Positions 32,523-44,598 of a DNA stretch of 64,000 bases are shown piece after piece. Position numbers and translations under genes: made by a program. The stretch covers positions 124,001 to 188,000 of the forward strand of contig JADNRY010000078.1 in NCBI GenBank assembly GCA_015501585.1, in the 5' to 3' direction. Under the pieces are notes generated by a model. The model had not been told where the DNA came from. It saw nothing but the letters and a program-made list of their open reading frames with translations, and did no database searches. The stretch's first letter is position 1, and each line of letters starts with the position of its first letter. The stretch is from Rhodocollybia butyracea. Taxonomy: Eukaryota > Basidiomycota > Agaricomycetes > Agaricales > Omphalotaceae.

Positions 32523-35500
32523 AAATCAATAGCCGCACCACAGCTCACGATGTCCAGAGTGAGCTTCGTCGCCGAAATTTGATTGGGGACCCAACTCGGC
32601 GTCGGTCATACAGCATCACTACCTCTGTGCATCGTGTCCCCTTGAAGGATGATGTCTGCCTTCTCGACATTGGTCTGTTGAATCTTATGACCATTCACGT
32701 CCGGCCATTAATCCTGGGTGGCTCATATCCAAACCCTTCTTCCCAAGGTAAAATATCTGCTTCCTTTGCTCTCTCTTAACTTACTCCTATACAGACTTAG
32801 GTTCAGAACCGGGATCCTCTTTCCAAACACACTTTACTCGTTCTACTGGAAGATTTCCCTCTCGCAATCCCCATTGTGCGTAAATATCTGTACTAGAAAA
32901 TATATGCTTAATTTGTTCGCTAGTTTGGGAACCCAATCCAAATCAAGATGGATCTTTTCGGTGTCGTCTGTGCCATGAAGCTGGAGCCTTGGACAACTTC
33001 ACCGCTTCTCGGAACCTGCAGCGACATGAGAGCTCTACTCGTCATAAAGCCGCGCTGCTGCAATACAATAACTCAAATACTCGGAATCAGGCGGCCACAT
33101 CTGACGACAACACTCGAACAAACACATCAATGGAAACACGCTCCGGGTCACCTCACCGAGGTGAAGTTCGGGGTCTACTGTCCTCGATACTACAAGATAT
33201 GCACTCGTCAGTACCCAGCACCTCACGTTTTCCGGCACCAACACCAGAGTCATTTCATACACCTATACCAGACTCCGAACCTTCAGACCTATATTATTCA
33301 GATCTCCCAGCTACTGCCGAACTTGATACGGAAGCATTCAATACAGCCTGGGATGCCAACTCACAGGTCTCATTACCTCCGGAGTTTATCGACTCACTTG
33401 AAGCCTATTTAGACACACACAATGGTCTTGACAGCGACTCTGACACTGAACCAGCAGAACGGAGTGACGAAGGATCCGAAAAATCTACTGTTGAGCTTGG
33501 TATGCTCCCCCGATCAGATGAAGAAACTAACTCAAAATTACAATTTATACAGAGGCTCAGTTTCCTACTCTTTTTGCCCATCGAAGACAGCACATTCACC
33601 CCAACTCAAATGCACCATTTTTTCCATGGCCAGACCGCGAGGTGCGGGTATTTTTTCAGGTGAAATATGCACCAAATATTTAATATTCGACAGACTTGTG
33701 TTCTGGACATACTTCGTCACATTCCACGATGTGCATTCTCTCGTAAACAGAACACTGCTATTCACTGGGCCATGCTTGCATTAGATGTAGAGCATCTTCC
33801 CTCGGATCGAACCATGGATGACATCGACAGGGAGATGCAGAGAATGTGTGGTATACAAAGCATACGATATGAGGGCAAGCTTGGGCATGTATACTATGGT
33901 AATGATTTTCCAGCCATTATTGCACAGGTAAGAATAAACTTTGGGCTTTCGTATTATATGCTGAAGTGTAGCTAGGAAATGTCAAACATCAGTGTTAGGT
34001 CTCATCTCAAATTTCTGCCTGAAGATTCTGGTGTGCGGCTTTCCCAGGCAAATCAAGCTGAACGGTGGCTCAAGGAATTGGATCCCGATCTCTTAACTCC
34101 CATTCATCAAGTTGCAGGTCAAGATTTTTTTACACTTGAGCCAGCGCTACTGAAGGATAAGCGTGTTTGTATGCCCTCACGTTGGTTTGTCAGAGATAAA
34201 AAGGTGTTCGCAAAGGCTTGGCCAATGAAGGTTGAGAACATCGAAGGATATGGCAATGGATGGACTGTTCAAACATTTGCAGAAATTGAAATCTCAGATT
34301 CAGATCTATTACTTGCGTTCAAGCAGCTCCAGGCCTCATACTCTAGCCTAAATCTTATGGACCCTTGTGCCATCCTTGGTATATCTCCCGATATCTGATT
34401 ATTTGACATACTCATTATTGTGCCATAGCCGAAGAAGTGTCCGAGAACGAACTTGTCGCCTGGGAAAAGACAAAACCAAGTGATGGTAATCGCTGGAGAA
34501 ATAAGAGTCAAGGGAAACGTGTACTTGCTTTTCCAATCTGGCTTTACTGTGATGATACATCTGGTAATCTCTCCAAAAAGTGGAACAAACACAACTCTTT
34601 CCTATTTACTGCAGCTGGACTACCACGACACCTTGCCAACAAAGAGTCAAATATTCATTTCTTCTCTACCTCCAATATTGCTCCACCGCTAGAGATGATG
34701 GACGGATTTGTGGAACAGCTGCTGTTTGTGATACAATCTTACCAACCAGATATTTAATGACCGTCTTTTTCAATAGGCAAGCCCAGGAGACCGGTGTTTG
34801 GGCTTGGGATTCAAAACTCCAGGATATTGTTCTTCTGATTCCCTCAGTTCTTGCCTTATGCGGTGATAATCCTATGCAAAGTGAGTTCGCTTGTCATATT
34901 GGATTCAGGGGGCGGCTATTTTGTCGAAACTGCTGGGTCTCTGGCAAGGTCGAGGGTCAAAATGATGAGGGAGCGAATACACAGAAAGATGGAAACGACT
35001 CAGATACATCTGTCACCTCAGTTTCTGGCAAGAAATCAAAGAAAGCGGTAGAGTCGATGAAGGACATGGTTACCAGGATCAGCGATTTCATGAAGGTTTG
35101 TAGTTGTAAGCTTTATCAGAAATATATGGGCTAACATCCACCTGTCTTTTAGCGAGGGAAGCCCAGGAAGCGTGAGGAAACCTGTGCTGAACTCAAGTCC
35201 CAGTTTGATGAAGGGTCTCGTATTGGTGGCGGTTCCCAGTTCAGGCGCATGAAAACAGAGTCCGGCATCAAAGACACATATCAAGGTGAATTTATAGAGC
35301 GCATTCAGACTTTAGCAAAAAAGAAAGGTATAAGCAAGTCCCAAAAGGAACGCGCAATTGCAGAATTGATGCGTTCATTTCCTCGTGATACCACAAGTCC
35401 TGTTTGGCGTATCAAAGGCAAGAAATATGTCTTCACTTCACTGTTTAAGATATTGACTGTCCTCTTAGGCCTAGATCCCCATCAAGATACTCCTGTAGAG

Positions 35501-37657
35501 ATTCTGCATGTTATTCTCTTGGGTGTGGTGAAGTACTATTGGAGGGATGCTGTGGAGCGGACAAAGAAAGATCACAATGTGCTCATTGGCCGACTGTCCT
35601 CGTTCAATACATGGGGAATGGATCTCTCCCCATTACAGGGGAAAACTCTTGTCACGTACGCTGGATCACTTACTGGGAGAGATTTCCGAGCAGTTGCACA
35701 AGCGGCTCCCTTCGTACTTCATGGACTACTCACTGACGATCAGCTCGAAGTCTGGAAAGCTCTCAGCGCCCTTGTGACTCTGGTCTGGCAACCAGAAATT
35801 CACAATCTGAGCGAATACCTGGTACGTTATTTTTGGCGTGTTTTTTTTTTTCATGTAACGCAATTCAAATGTTTTTATCCAGTTGGACCTTGAAAAAACC
35901 ATTGACTATTTTCTGATTTGCACCTGTCGTCTTACTCCGCGATGGTTCCATAAACCAAAGTTTCATGTCCTCCTCCATTTGCCAGATCATATTCGCCGCT
36001 TTGGACCTGCCATGATTTTTGCCACAGAAGGATTCGAATCATTCAATGCAATCATACGTGCTCGCAGTGTCCATAGTAATCGTCATGCTCCTTCAAAGGA
36101 TATTGCACATGCTATGGCACGTAGTAACCGTATACGACACCTCATTAATGGCGGGAGTTTCTGGATGCACCCCGACGGACCTAACCCACTCTCTGATGAC
36201 CAGCCTGAGTCAAATTTACCCCCAAAGTCATTTCATCAGCGCCTTTCCAATAATCCGAGTGCATTCGCCGAGCCGAGATATTGGAAAACAGCATCACCAA
36301 ATATCCAATCCATTCTGAGAATCATGGATTTCGATACACAGATACTAGGCTTACACAATCATACTGACAACAATGGCCTCATAGGCCCTGTAGGTCAGTG
36401 TTCTCCTTGGGCTCATTTTATCAAACTGAACATCCCCACTTTTAGGCGTAGCGCTAGGGAATTCCTGTCATCTTTCAATGTCAAGCACTGTCCTATCTCG
36501 CAAGAATCCCTATGAGCCCATTGTCACTAATAATCGTACATGCCGTACTTTCGATGGCGTTCTACTTCAAAGTGGGGATAAATGCAAGGTCGGAAATTGG
36601 GTTGTATGGAACCGGTTTGATGACACGGACTCGAGTACAGCGACCATTGGACATGTTGCGGAAATTGTACAGCTCCCACATTCCACTGCCGAAATAGATG
36701 GACTCATCAGTTTTCTGACCATTCAACAAGTAATTGCAGGCGAATGGCACTCTTATTATCGCATGAAGCAGTTGGAACTTGTTGATGAGGTTGTTGCCGT
36801 TGAACCACAGGTAAGTGTTCAAAATATGAGTTTTTTGCTCTGCTCTCACTTATTTATAGGATGTTCTTTGTGTTGCGAACATTCAACACAACTGCTATGA
36901 TAATAAATGTGCTGTCCAACGCAGCGCAATTGTATCACAGGAACGTGAGGAGAGCCAGGAAAAACGACTTCAAGTTGAGCACAACCCCGCCCAGTCTTTC
37001 ATTCTCAACACTGCACAAATGCGAAGCTCAGCTTATTTCCGACCATTTCGCAAATCTGTCCCAAGCATGGACCGGGACAAGATTATTCAAGAAGCTGTTC
37101 GTCGTGAAATTGATGCTCGAAAAAAGGCGGCAGAAGCACCTCTTGCACCAGCCGCTGGGAAATCCCGCTCCAAGGCATCGACATCCACAACTCGAACTAA
37201 TCCATCAGCTCGACAATCCCAAATCACCTCCAATATTTCCCCAGTCCAATCACAGCTGTTTGCACAGCATCAGCCGAGGGTATCATCAGGGCTTCGCAAC
37301 TGGCACTATGACCAGGATAGACTTCAGACGCAGGTAAATCCTCAGAACGCGGGCCTTGGTTTCTCGGGTCCATTGTATCCATCTTCCATTTGGTCTCCGT
37401 CCCCTGCAGAGTTTGGTCATGCATCCACTGGTACACTTGTTACACCCAACACCCCATTCACACATTCGGGACCTGAACCTAGCAACCCTTCGAATCCAAT
37501 GCTTGGTTCCCAAATTTTCATGCCAGGCGCTGCATTCTTAAACCCAGGATATCGGGTCGCCGACCCTTCACATCCTGCCTATCGTGAGCCAACAGGCTCT
37601 TCAAACGTACACTTTTCAAGCCACTCTTACTACAATTACAATAATAATCACACTTGA
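32523..37657 (+). CDS. Plavaka/KDZ-type transposase
   Basis: A cut-and-paste DNA transposase of the Kyakuja-Dileera-Zisupton/Plavaka group, about 1,300 residues in some ten exons. In order: a basic, possibly ubiquitin-like start (DVQSELRRRNLIGDPTRRRS); a zinc finger (FRCRLCHEAG, then LQRHESSTRH) at 32960-33060; an acidic linker; the catalytic region with FPIWLYCDDTSGNLSKKWNK, a zinc knuckle CHIGFRGRLFCRNCW, LDPHQDTPVEILHV and FATEGFESFNAIIRARSVHS. The Asp in CDD, the Asp of DTPVEILH and the Glu of ATEGFE are the likely DDE residues, judging from their family positions. It ends with a DVLCVANIQHNC segment and a Ser/Pro-rich tail. Frames join through GT-AG introns and I saw no inactivating stop. 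The start codon is not resolved and may lie upstream in 31.8-32.5 kb. Confidence 0.85.
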
Positions 37658-37964
37658 TTCCTAAACTGCTTTAAAGTGCTCAGTTCGGTGCTGTTCGGTG
37701 TGAGAATCAAGTCTGAATTCAATGTGACAGGTGTGTGAACTTCGTGGGTTCCTTTCTGCATCCTGCCACTATGGTCTGTTTGTCTCATTGCTCTCGCTTT
37801 CACTGAACTCCTTCCGAAACCCATGGCTCAAAGGCCTCTGCTCAGCGCTGTGCATCAGGCGGCTGCTTCGTTCAAGCGGTCAGGCGTTGGACACGTGATA
37901 ACATCTTCGAGTTGAATTTCTTTGTTTGCTTTCTTTGTTTGCCTTCTTCCCAAACTCTACCAAC

Positions 37965-40300
37965 ATGAGCAACAGCTGGTCCGCAGATTCTTCAAGCCGT
38001 GGCTCACAGTCACCGTCTCCTGGTAATAATGAGGCAGAGGACTCTTTAGATCCAGTGTTGTTTGCCCATCGTTGCGCAAGTCAGTATGAACTTGGCGAGA
38101 AAAACCGTGCAGATGTTGCAGATATTGCCCAGGCAAGTGTAGCTGTAACATAGTAATGAAGCCATCACTAATCCTTCTGCAGTATATCCGTGAACTCCCG
38201 CCAGCGTTGATCATGGTTTCACTCATAAACTTGACTACTGAGCTCAAAACTCACGAAACGCTTGCTGGGATTCAACAAGCAGTTGAGAAGCTGACGACAA
38301 AAGTGGAATCTGTCATTGATGGTCTGGAGACTAACCCTGTTCTCAGCGAGCTTCAAAAGGTTTTTCTGTCTCACTTTATACATTTTTTGAATTAACACGC
38401 GACTCGCCAGGGTGTTATCATGCAGTACACTAAAGGAGCAGTAGTGGATCCCTTGAGAACCAGCTTTAATAATGACAGCATTGTCGCTGATGTATACGTA
38501 GGTTCACAACTCACTCCTCACGCACTGTCATTTCGCTAATGATTCACGTTATATCTAGGCGAGTCTGAAGAAAAGTAGTGACCGTACTTCCCTTAAGGCT
38601 CACTTCGAAGCTGAACATGCCAGTATGGTACATGCAGTCAAAAAGGAAATTCGAAGCAGTGCTTCGTATGCAAAGACTACACTTCGCAATCTGGTAAGTT
38701 GACTGATTTTGCTACCATGATAATTACGCTCATGAATGATTATGAGGTCATGAAAACCAACTGTGAAGGTGTCACGAAAGCCACTGAGACAATCTACAAA
38801 ACGTTAGGAAGTGGCAGTAAGCGCTCGGCTGAGAACGTCCAGGAAACTGCACGGGTGGTTATTCTGGTGTGTTGTCTTTCATTAAGCCAGACACAGACAC
38901 TACTTAATTTGTTTTTCCAGCGTCGTTTCGTTCGTGAGAGGCCGCAGCTATTTGTAGCACCCACTGCCAAAGAGGGAGACAGAAAAGTGAAGAAGAAACG
39001 AAGGCGCATGGGCGACAACTTACCGCTGGACCAATTTGGCCTCGCAGACCCACCGATTCCTGATCCATACACCATGGACCCTACAACAACGAGCGGCTCA
39101 GATGAACTTACGCAGATGACAAGTTGGGCTACAGCGTTCACTGAATGGATTGGACTGAAAGTTAACGGAACTACAAATGACGATGGGACAGCAGGCGTGG
39201 AGGGCTGGGGTGCCGCATTTAAAAATGACAAATGGCACAGGTATGTTAGTTTCTGCAATGTTTGTACAGCACTGATTTTTCTTTTCTTACAGTTTTTACG
39301 GGGAGTGTATTGACCAAGAATTACTCAGGTTCCCGGCTGACAGCATCCCCGCTATCCCACGTCGCGCACCTATCGCAGCATCGTTGTCGTCCCCAAATGT
39401 TCTGACATTGGGTTCGCCATCGTTAGGAATGCCAAATGCTCCGAACGGCGCCATAAACTCACCCGCGCCACAAAATCGAAACTCGTCATTTTTTACAGGG
39501 ATTGGCGTAGGTGGATCAAGTGGTATGTTCTTTCACAGCAGCTCTTGCCGCTTGGGATGAGTCTGATTTGCTTGCCAGCACCGCGTTTCAGTACACCCAG
39601 TCAGAATCCAACAAACGGAGGTGCATTTTACTTGGTTATTCTGCAGAATATGTCTAACACAAATTCCAGGACTCCGGCAGCAGACGATGACTCCCGCAAC
39701 ATTCGGATGTAAGTGCTAGTGATATAAACACTGTTATGTTCTCTCATTGGCATTCTACAGTCCCTCGCTTACGCTCAATGACACCTGTTCAACTCGGAAG
39801 TCACTCAGATGAGCCACCACTGACTCGTGCTGGGCCTCTCTTTCCAGGTATGACATTTTTCTCTTCATTGTCATTGACTAATCTTTTTTGTTGTAGGTCG
39901 TAATGTACCGAGCTCAACAGGTTCTGTGGGAGGCGAGTCGTTTGTTTTTTGTCTGTTTGAGCTTACATTGACTGTATTATCAGGCGCTCGCTCCGTCAGT
40001 GGACCACAAAATGGTTCAGGATACATGCCTGAAGGTTCGAGATTTATATCCTCCTATTCTATGTCATATTTACATTTTTTTGTGTGTGTACCAGGAGAAG
40101 GTCGAAGATCAGTATCAGAAGGTTCGTTTCCTTATGTCTGTTCTATGTGTTCAATGACTGATTGGCATATAGGATTTGCATCCCGCAACGCAAAGGACAT
40201 GGATGGAGGTTCACCTGAAGGCCGAGCAGACAATGAGGCGTCTCAGCACTGGAGCCCTGGCGATTCCGATTCGTCATTTAACGACGCGCCGATTTACTGA
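37965..40300 (+). CDS. Transposon accessory protein 2, unknown
   Basis: A gene with at least ten very short introns, inside the element downstream of the transposase. It starts MSNSWSADSSSRGSQSPSPG. An alpha-helical part follows (KTHETLAGIQQAVEKLTTK, then HFEAEHASMVHAVKKEIRS), a basic patch (DRKVKKKRRRMG), a compact Trp-containing block (MTSWATAFTEWIGLKVNG, then WGAAFKNDKWHSFYGE), and a long Pro/Ser/Asn-rich tail split into tiny exons ending SDSSFNDAPIY. The helical-then-basic-then-disordered layout suggests DNA or chromatin association. No known domain is recognised. It is probably an element-encoded partner of the transposase. Confidence 0.55.
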
Positions 40301-40681
40301 CAGGGTGCTTTTGGAGAGGCTTGGTACCATTTGCATGTTTGTCTGTATATTGTAGTGCAGTGTCCGATATAGAATTTAGTGTAGTATTCACCCAATGAAT
40401 GGTTTTGCGCTCGCTATTGCCTGGGGACTATCGGCAGTACTGCCCAAAATGGAATATCGCCAAATACTACCTGTTATACATCCTTAAAAGATATCGGATA
40501 GATTTCGGAAAGTAGATACAAGATATTACTGAGATTGCATGAATATATTATCAAGAGGCCTGACTTTCAAAAAAGTTTCAGAGCTTGGGCGCTCCTCAAT
40601 CTCAGAAATATTTTGACGGATCACAAAAGATTTTTAAAAGATCAAATCATCGAAATTATTTTACATTTCCGTCCAGCGGTG

Positions 40682-41313
40682 TATCGAGTGCAAACCTTGC
40701 AATGACAGGTTATCACACATGGCACAAGAGCTGAACGCATGTATTACGTTGCGGGTATCTTTTGCTGATCATCATAATCATGATCTTTTATCCAACAAGC
40801 CTATGTTCCTGACAGCAGTGGTTTTGTTTTGTAATGTCGTCTTTGACCTTCTCTTCGTCTTGTTCCCAGCCGTTACATACAGCTGACTCATGAGCCGAGT
40901 ACTCTAAGCTCCTCTTTGGCCGAAAGATCGAGGACACAATGACACAAATGCAAAACTACTTTCATTAGACAGGGAAGCTGGGGGACTAGTTGCCTTCATG
41001 AGCGGTCCTCTGACGTTGAGTCACAGGCAGCGATGCAGACTTAAGATAGAAATTCGGAAGAAAGGGACGGAAAAATCGATTGCGAGTTGTCGTTGGCTAT
41101 GTATCTTTTGGACAGTGTGTCCTCGGTTCTGTTCGGGACAATGCTGGGAACTTCACTGAGAGCATGAGACCTAATTAATTATGAAGACAAAAAGTTTGAT
41201 GGATTCTAGTAGTACTACATATTTCTGGCTGTGTATCTCCTTCGGACATGGATTTAATATCTCTCTACTATATAAAGAGGGTTGACGGATGACAATATGC
41301 TTTGAAATTCTGC
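40682..41313. promoter_or_regulatory. MCT copy 2 upstream region
   Basis: No gene. It is homologous to 26764-27416 upstream of MCT copy 1 (GACAGGTTATCACAC, CATCATAATCATGATCT, GAGGACACAATGACACAAATG). It starts directly at the right end of the transposon. Confidence 0.55.
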
Positions 41314-43579
41314 ATGGCTCTTCCAAAGCTTTCATATTTTCCAAGTTCTACCGCTTATTCTTCATTTGACCCATATGCATCCCTAGATCATCCCTTGGAG
41401 GAGGCTTTGGAGCCTTTAGTTTTCCCGAGTCCTTGCGCCTCTACTATTAGTCCCGGCATGGAAAAATCGTCGGTGGGAGTGATCTTCAATGACTTCAAAG
41501 ATGGAGAACGGCCGTCGCTCTGGAGTAAATCAAGTCTGCCGAGTCCGATCGATGATATCCCGGACGAGGGAATTCAAGCTTGGACTGTTTTATTCGGAGT
41601 AATTATCTGGCTCTTGTCCCTTATCGTGGTACCTTGCTGATGAATCTGGTAGGCAATATGCATTGCTTTTACAACGTATGCCTCTATCTAAGGACTTTGG
41701 TATGAGTCTGTAATAACTGATGTTGTGACCCCCAGGTCGGGATATATGAGTACATGGGGGGTTCGTTCTTTATAAAACAGATGCTCGAAAAATGTGCCAA
41801 ACTCTCCCCTAGGTATTCCAGGCTTACTATGAAGGAAGCTTATTACAAGACTCCTCACGATCCACTATGTAAGCCCCCAAGATCTGTGATCGATGTTCTA
41901 TCTAAACGTTGCCGGGCACTTAGTGCGTGGATTGGCTCTATCCAAGTTTGTACCAGTTTACTTTCATGATTCAATGCTTGCCTGATAAGTATCGTTCTTG
42001 CCAGCAATCATTTTTATATATTCCAACGTTAATTTTCACTCGGCTTTTGGATGCGGGGTACTTCCGCACAACGCTTTCTACTGCCAGCGTGGTGTTCGTT
42101 GTCGCTACTGTTTTGGTTGCCCAGTGCCATGTTTATTGGCAATTTCTCATTTGCCAGGGACTCGTCACAGGGGTAAACCATTTGCGCTCTTTTCTGCATA
42201 ATTAATGTTGACTCTTGCGACATAGATAGCCGCAGGTGCATTCTCTGGACCTGTGACTGCCGTCCTGTCACAGTGGTTCAGCCGACGAAGAGGGCTCGCC
42301 CTAGGAATGTATGCGGCTGGAGTAAGTAAGATGGTCTCTCTCACGTAGGTCTGACTTCGATGCCGGTCTCCAGTCATCCTTAGGCGGGACTGTTCTCCCC
42401 ATCACTGCCAAACTGCTGCTCCCACGTATCGGGTTTGTGATGATTTTGATTTTATTATGTTCGAAATGGACAGTGAGAGCCGTTGCATTGATTATCATGG
42501 TCGGACTCACATTGGGCAACTTGGTATGATAGTCCTGTGTTTGCCTTGCCAGATTGTTCAATCAACTCGTCACTAGACAATTAAACAGCGCAGGCCTTTG
42601 CTAGTCAACAAATCTCGGTTCCATTTATCCTCGATTTCGTGGTCAAAGATTTATGTTGTTTATTGCTGTGCGGTTTTTTCCATATATCTTGGATATTATA
42701 CATGTAGGTCACCCAGATAGTCCGAGTACTACCTCTAACGTACACACATCTTTTCGTGAAAGTCACAACTTATGTGGCAGCATCCTCGATTACCATCGGC
42801 TTATCTATTGGCTTTTCGTTTTATTTGCTTTCCATCTGCAACGCATCTAGTGGGCTGAGCAGAATAGCATCAGGTCTTATTGCAGATAAAACAGGTAATC
42901 AGGCTTTGGCTCTAAGTATTCTTTTAAATAATCAAACTAAAATTCCACAGGAGCAATCAATTTGATGATTCCGATTACTACTTTATCGGCTGCTGTTTAC
43001 TTCGCTTGGCCTTTTATTCGCTCAGAAGCAGTCCTTGTTTTCCTGTCCATCGCGTATGGGTGAGTACTGTTACTTAACTGTGACAACTGACAACCATAGT
43101 AATGTACGCCAGGACCTCAATAGGGCCCTTTGCGTCTTTAGTCTCTAGTCCCGTTCTAGACATCGGAGAGAAAGACCAAACCGGGAATAGAATTGGAGTT
43201 CTCTTGTCCGTGGCTGGTATCGCAATGCTCTTAGGGACACCTATCTCTGGTGCTATTGACAAGAGTTGGGGACCGATTGCCATGGGAGTGTATGCAGGTA
43301 TGAACGAGTGTGTCTGTCGTATCAAAATTACCATTAAATCAGACGGCTATAGGGAGCATGATGCTTTTTGGCGTGATTCTCATGATCATTGTTAGATACT
43401 GGTCCAAGAAAGAGCATACCAGATCTTTGCGCCAGCAAAAACTGGCATATCAAGACAGCCCGGAGAAGAGGCTATCTGTGTTGTACAAGATAGACCCAAT
43501 TCGCTTTTCGCTCTTAGGATATAGTACATTGCCTCAACAAGAAGAGAGTATAACAGAATATAGTCAGCTGCTGGAATAG
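41314..43579 (+). CDS. Monocarboxylate-transporter-like MFS permease, copy 2
   Basis: A close paralogue of the gene at 27417, with the same exon pattern and motifs: GYMSTWGVFQAYYEGSLLQD, WIGSIQ, LLDAGYFRTT, AQCHVYWQFLICQG, a GAFSGPVTAVLSQWF block, GLSIGFSFYLLSICNASSGL and DQTGNRIGVLLSVAG. The tail differs (KEHTRSLRQQK, ending TEYSQLLE), so the two may differ in regulation or turnover. I saw no frame break across the joined exons. The first ATG is 41314. An upstream TTG in frame is not needed. The two copies flank the Plavaka-like element, and their promoters are also related. Confidence 0.85.
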
Positions 43580-44598
43580 GGATAGGTTGGAAACACAATT
43601 CATCAATGTAAGAAAACTTACTCGTGAAAGCAATGTTGCCTTTGATACAAAATTGGAAAAATTGTCAACGAAAAATCTATCAGGAATAGACATTCAATCT
43701 TACCAGTGAATTTGTTTCTATATCCATGTTATACTATCGCCAAACTCCATCAATCGCTCACAACCATTTTGTAAAGTCAGATGGGGTGTAGCATGCCTTC
43801 GATGATGGTCGAACAGACCACTGAGATAGTAAGCTGTTCCAATAATGGAAGTAGCGCGAACCGCAACATGAGCGATCCTGGTCCTCATGTGTGAAAGAAC
43901 GCCGCGAATGACGGCACATCCAGCGGGGGGAGAGCCACAGGCCGAGGATAAGACCGATGGATAGCTACTCCTCGTCACCCAATGTAAGGAAAGAACCCTC
44001 ATACCTTGCGATACCTTGCGAGTCGCGACGGATGGTGAGCTTGTGTGAGTTCAAATAGAGGTTCAAGGTTGTTATTAACTGTAAGATATACAACTGAGGA
44101 TTCGTGTTATGGCTCGTAAAGATATCATTAGTAATTTGAAAGGTCAAAGTTCCTCCATAACAAGGCTATCAGCCGAACCGCGAGGATACCTCTATGTACA
44201 CCTCCAATGTTTTAACCAAAACCTTCGGAGGCGCCGATGTTTCCCGTATCGCTTTAAACCATTTACACCAGTATATCCTGTCTAGGTCGGCTCTGTGAAA
44301 AAACGACAAGTCGGTTAGACATACAGAGAATAACCTTCAGTAAAATTCGTTCCCGAGCTTGATGTTTCATCGATCTATTAGTAGTATTATGTTCCGCCAA
44401 GTTGCTTGTGTGAATTTCCTGCGAGGACTGATAGACGCGATTATTGCTCTTGGTAGACTTGTTGTATCCTAAGAAATATAGAAAGAAAAGTCAAGAAATG
44501 GCCGCCCACGGCAAAGCACAGCCTGGGAAATAACTGTACAAGCGCGATCGGATTCACTCTTTCTTCTCTTCCAACGACGACGCACACGACATTATACG
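43580..44598. other. Intergenic region upstream of the calcineurin gene
   Basis: No convincing gene. A minus-strand open segment at 43718-44147 has one possible splice site, but no domain and no paralogue, so I leave it uncalled. The last 400 bp should contain the calcineurin promoter. Confidence 0.4.

Larger units (their letters stand above)
30434..40681 (+). mobile_element. Plavaka/KDZ-like DNA transposon, about 10.2 kb, three genes
   Basis: It contains a Plavaka-type transposase flanked by two accessory genes, all on the plus strand. Candidate ends: CACTGCTGCAC at 30434 and, inverted, CACCGCTGGAC ending at 40681. Each is next to a TA dinucleotide (30432-30433, 40682-40683) that may be the target duplication. 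Both subterminal regions hold repeated AAATCTTTT-like words. Homology to the MCT copy 1 upstream region starts at 40682, exactly at the proposed right end, which supports that boundary. CACT(A/G) ends with 2-3-bp target duplications fit the CMC superfamily. The inverted repeat is imperfect (about 13 of 21), so the left boundary is the weaker one. The long open exons suggest a fairly young copy. Confidence 0.7.

Noticed and set aside
43718..44147. Minus-strand open segments with one possible splice site
   Set aside because: Two short frames can be joined, but the product has no hydrophobic or domain pattern and there is no second copy to support it.
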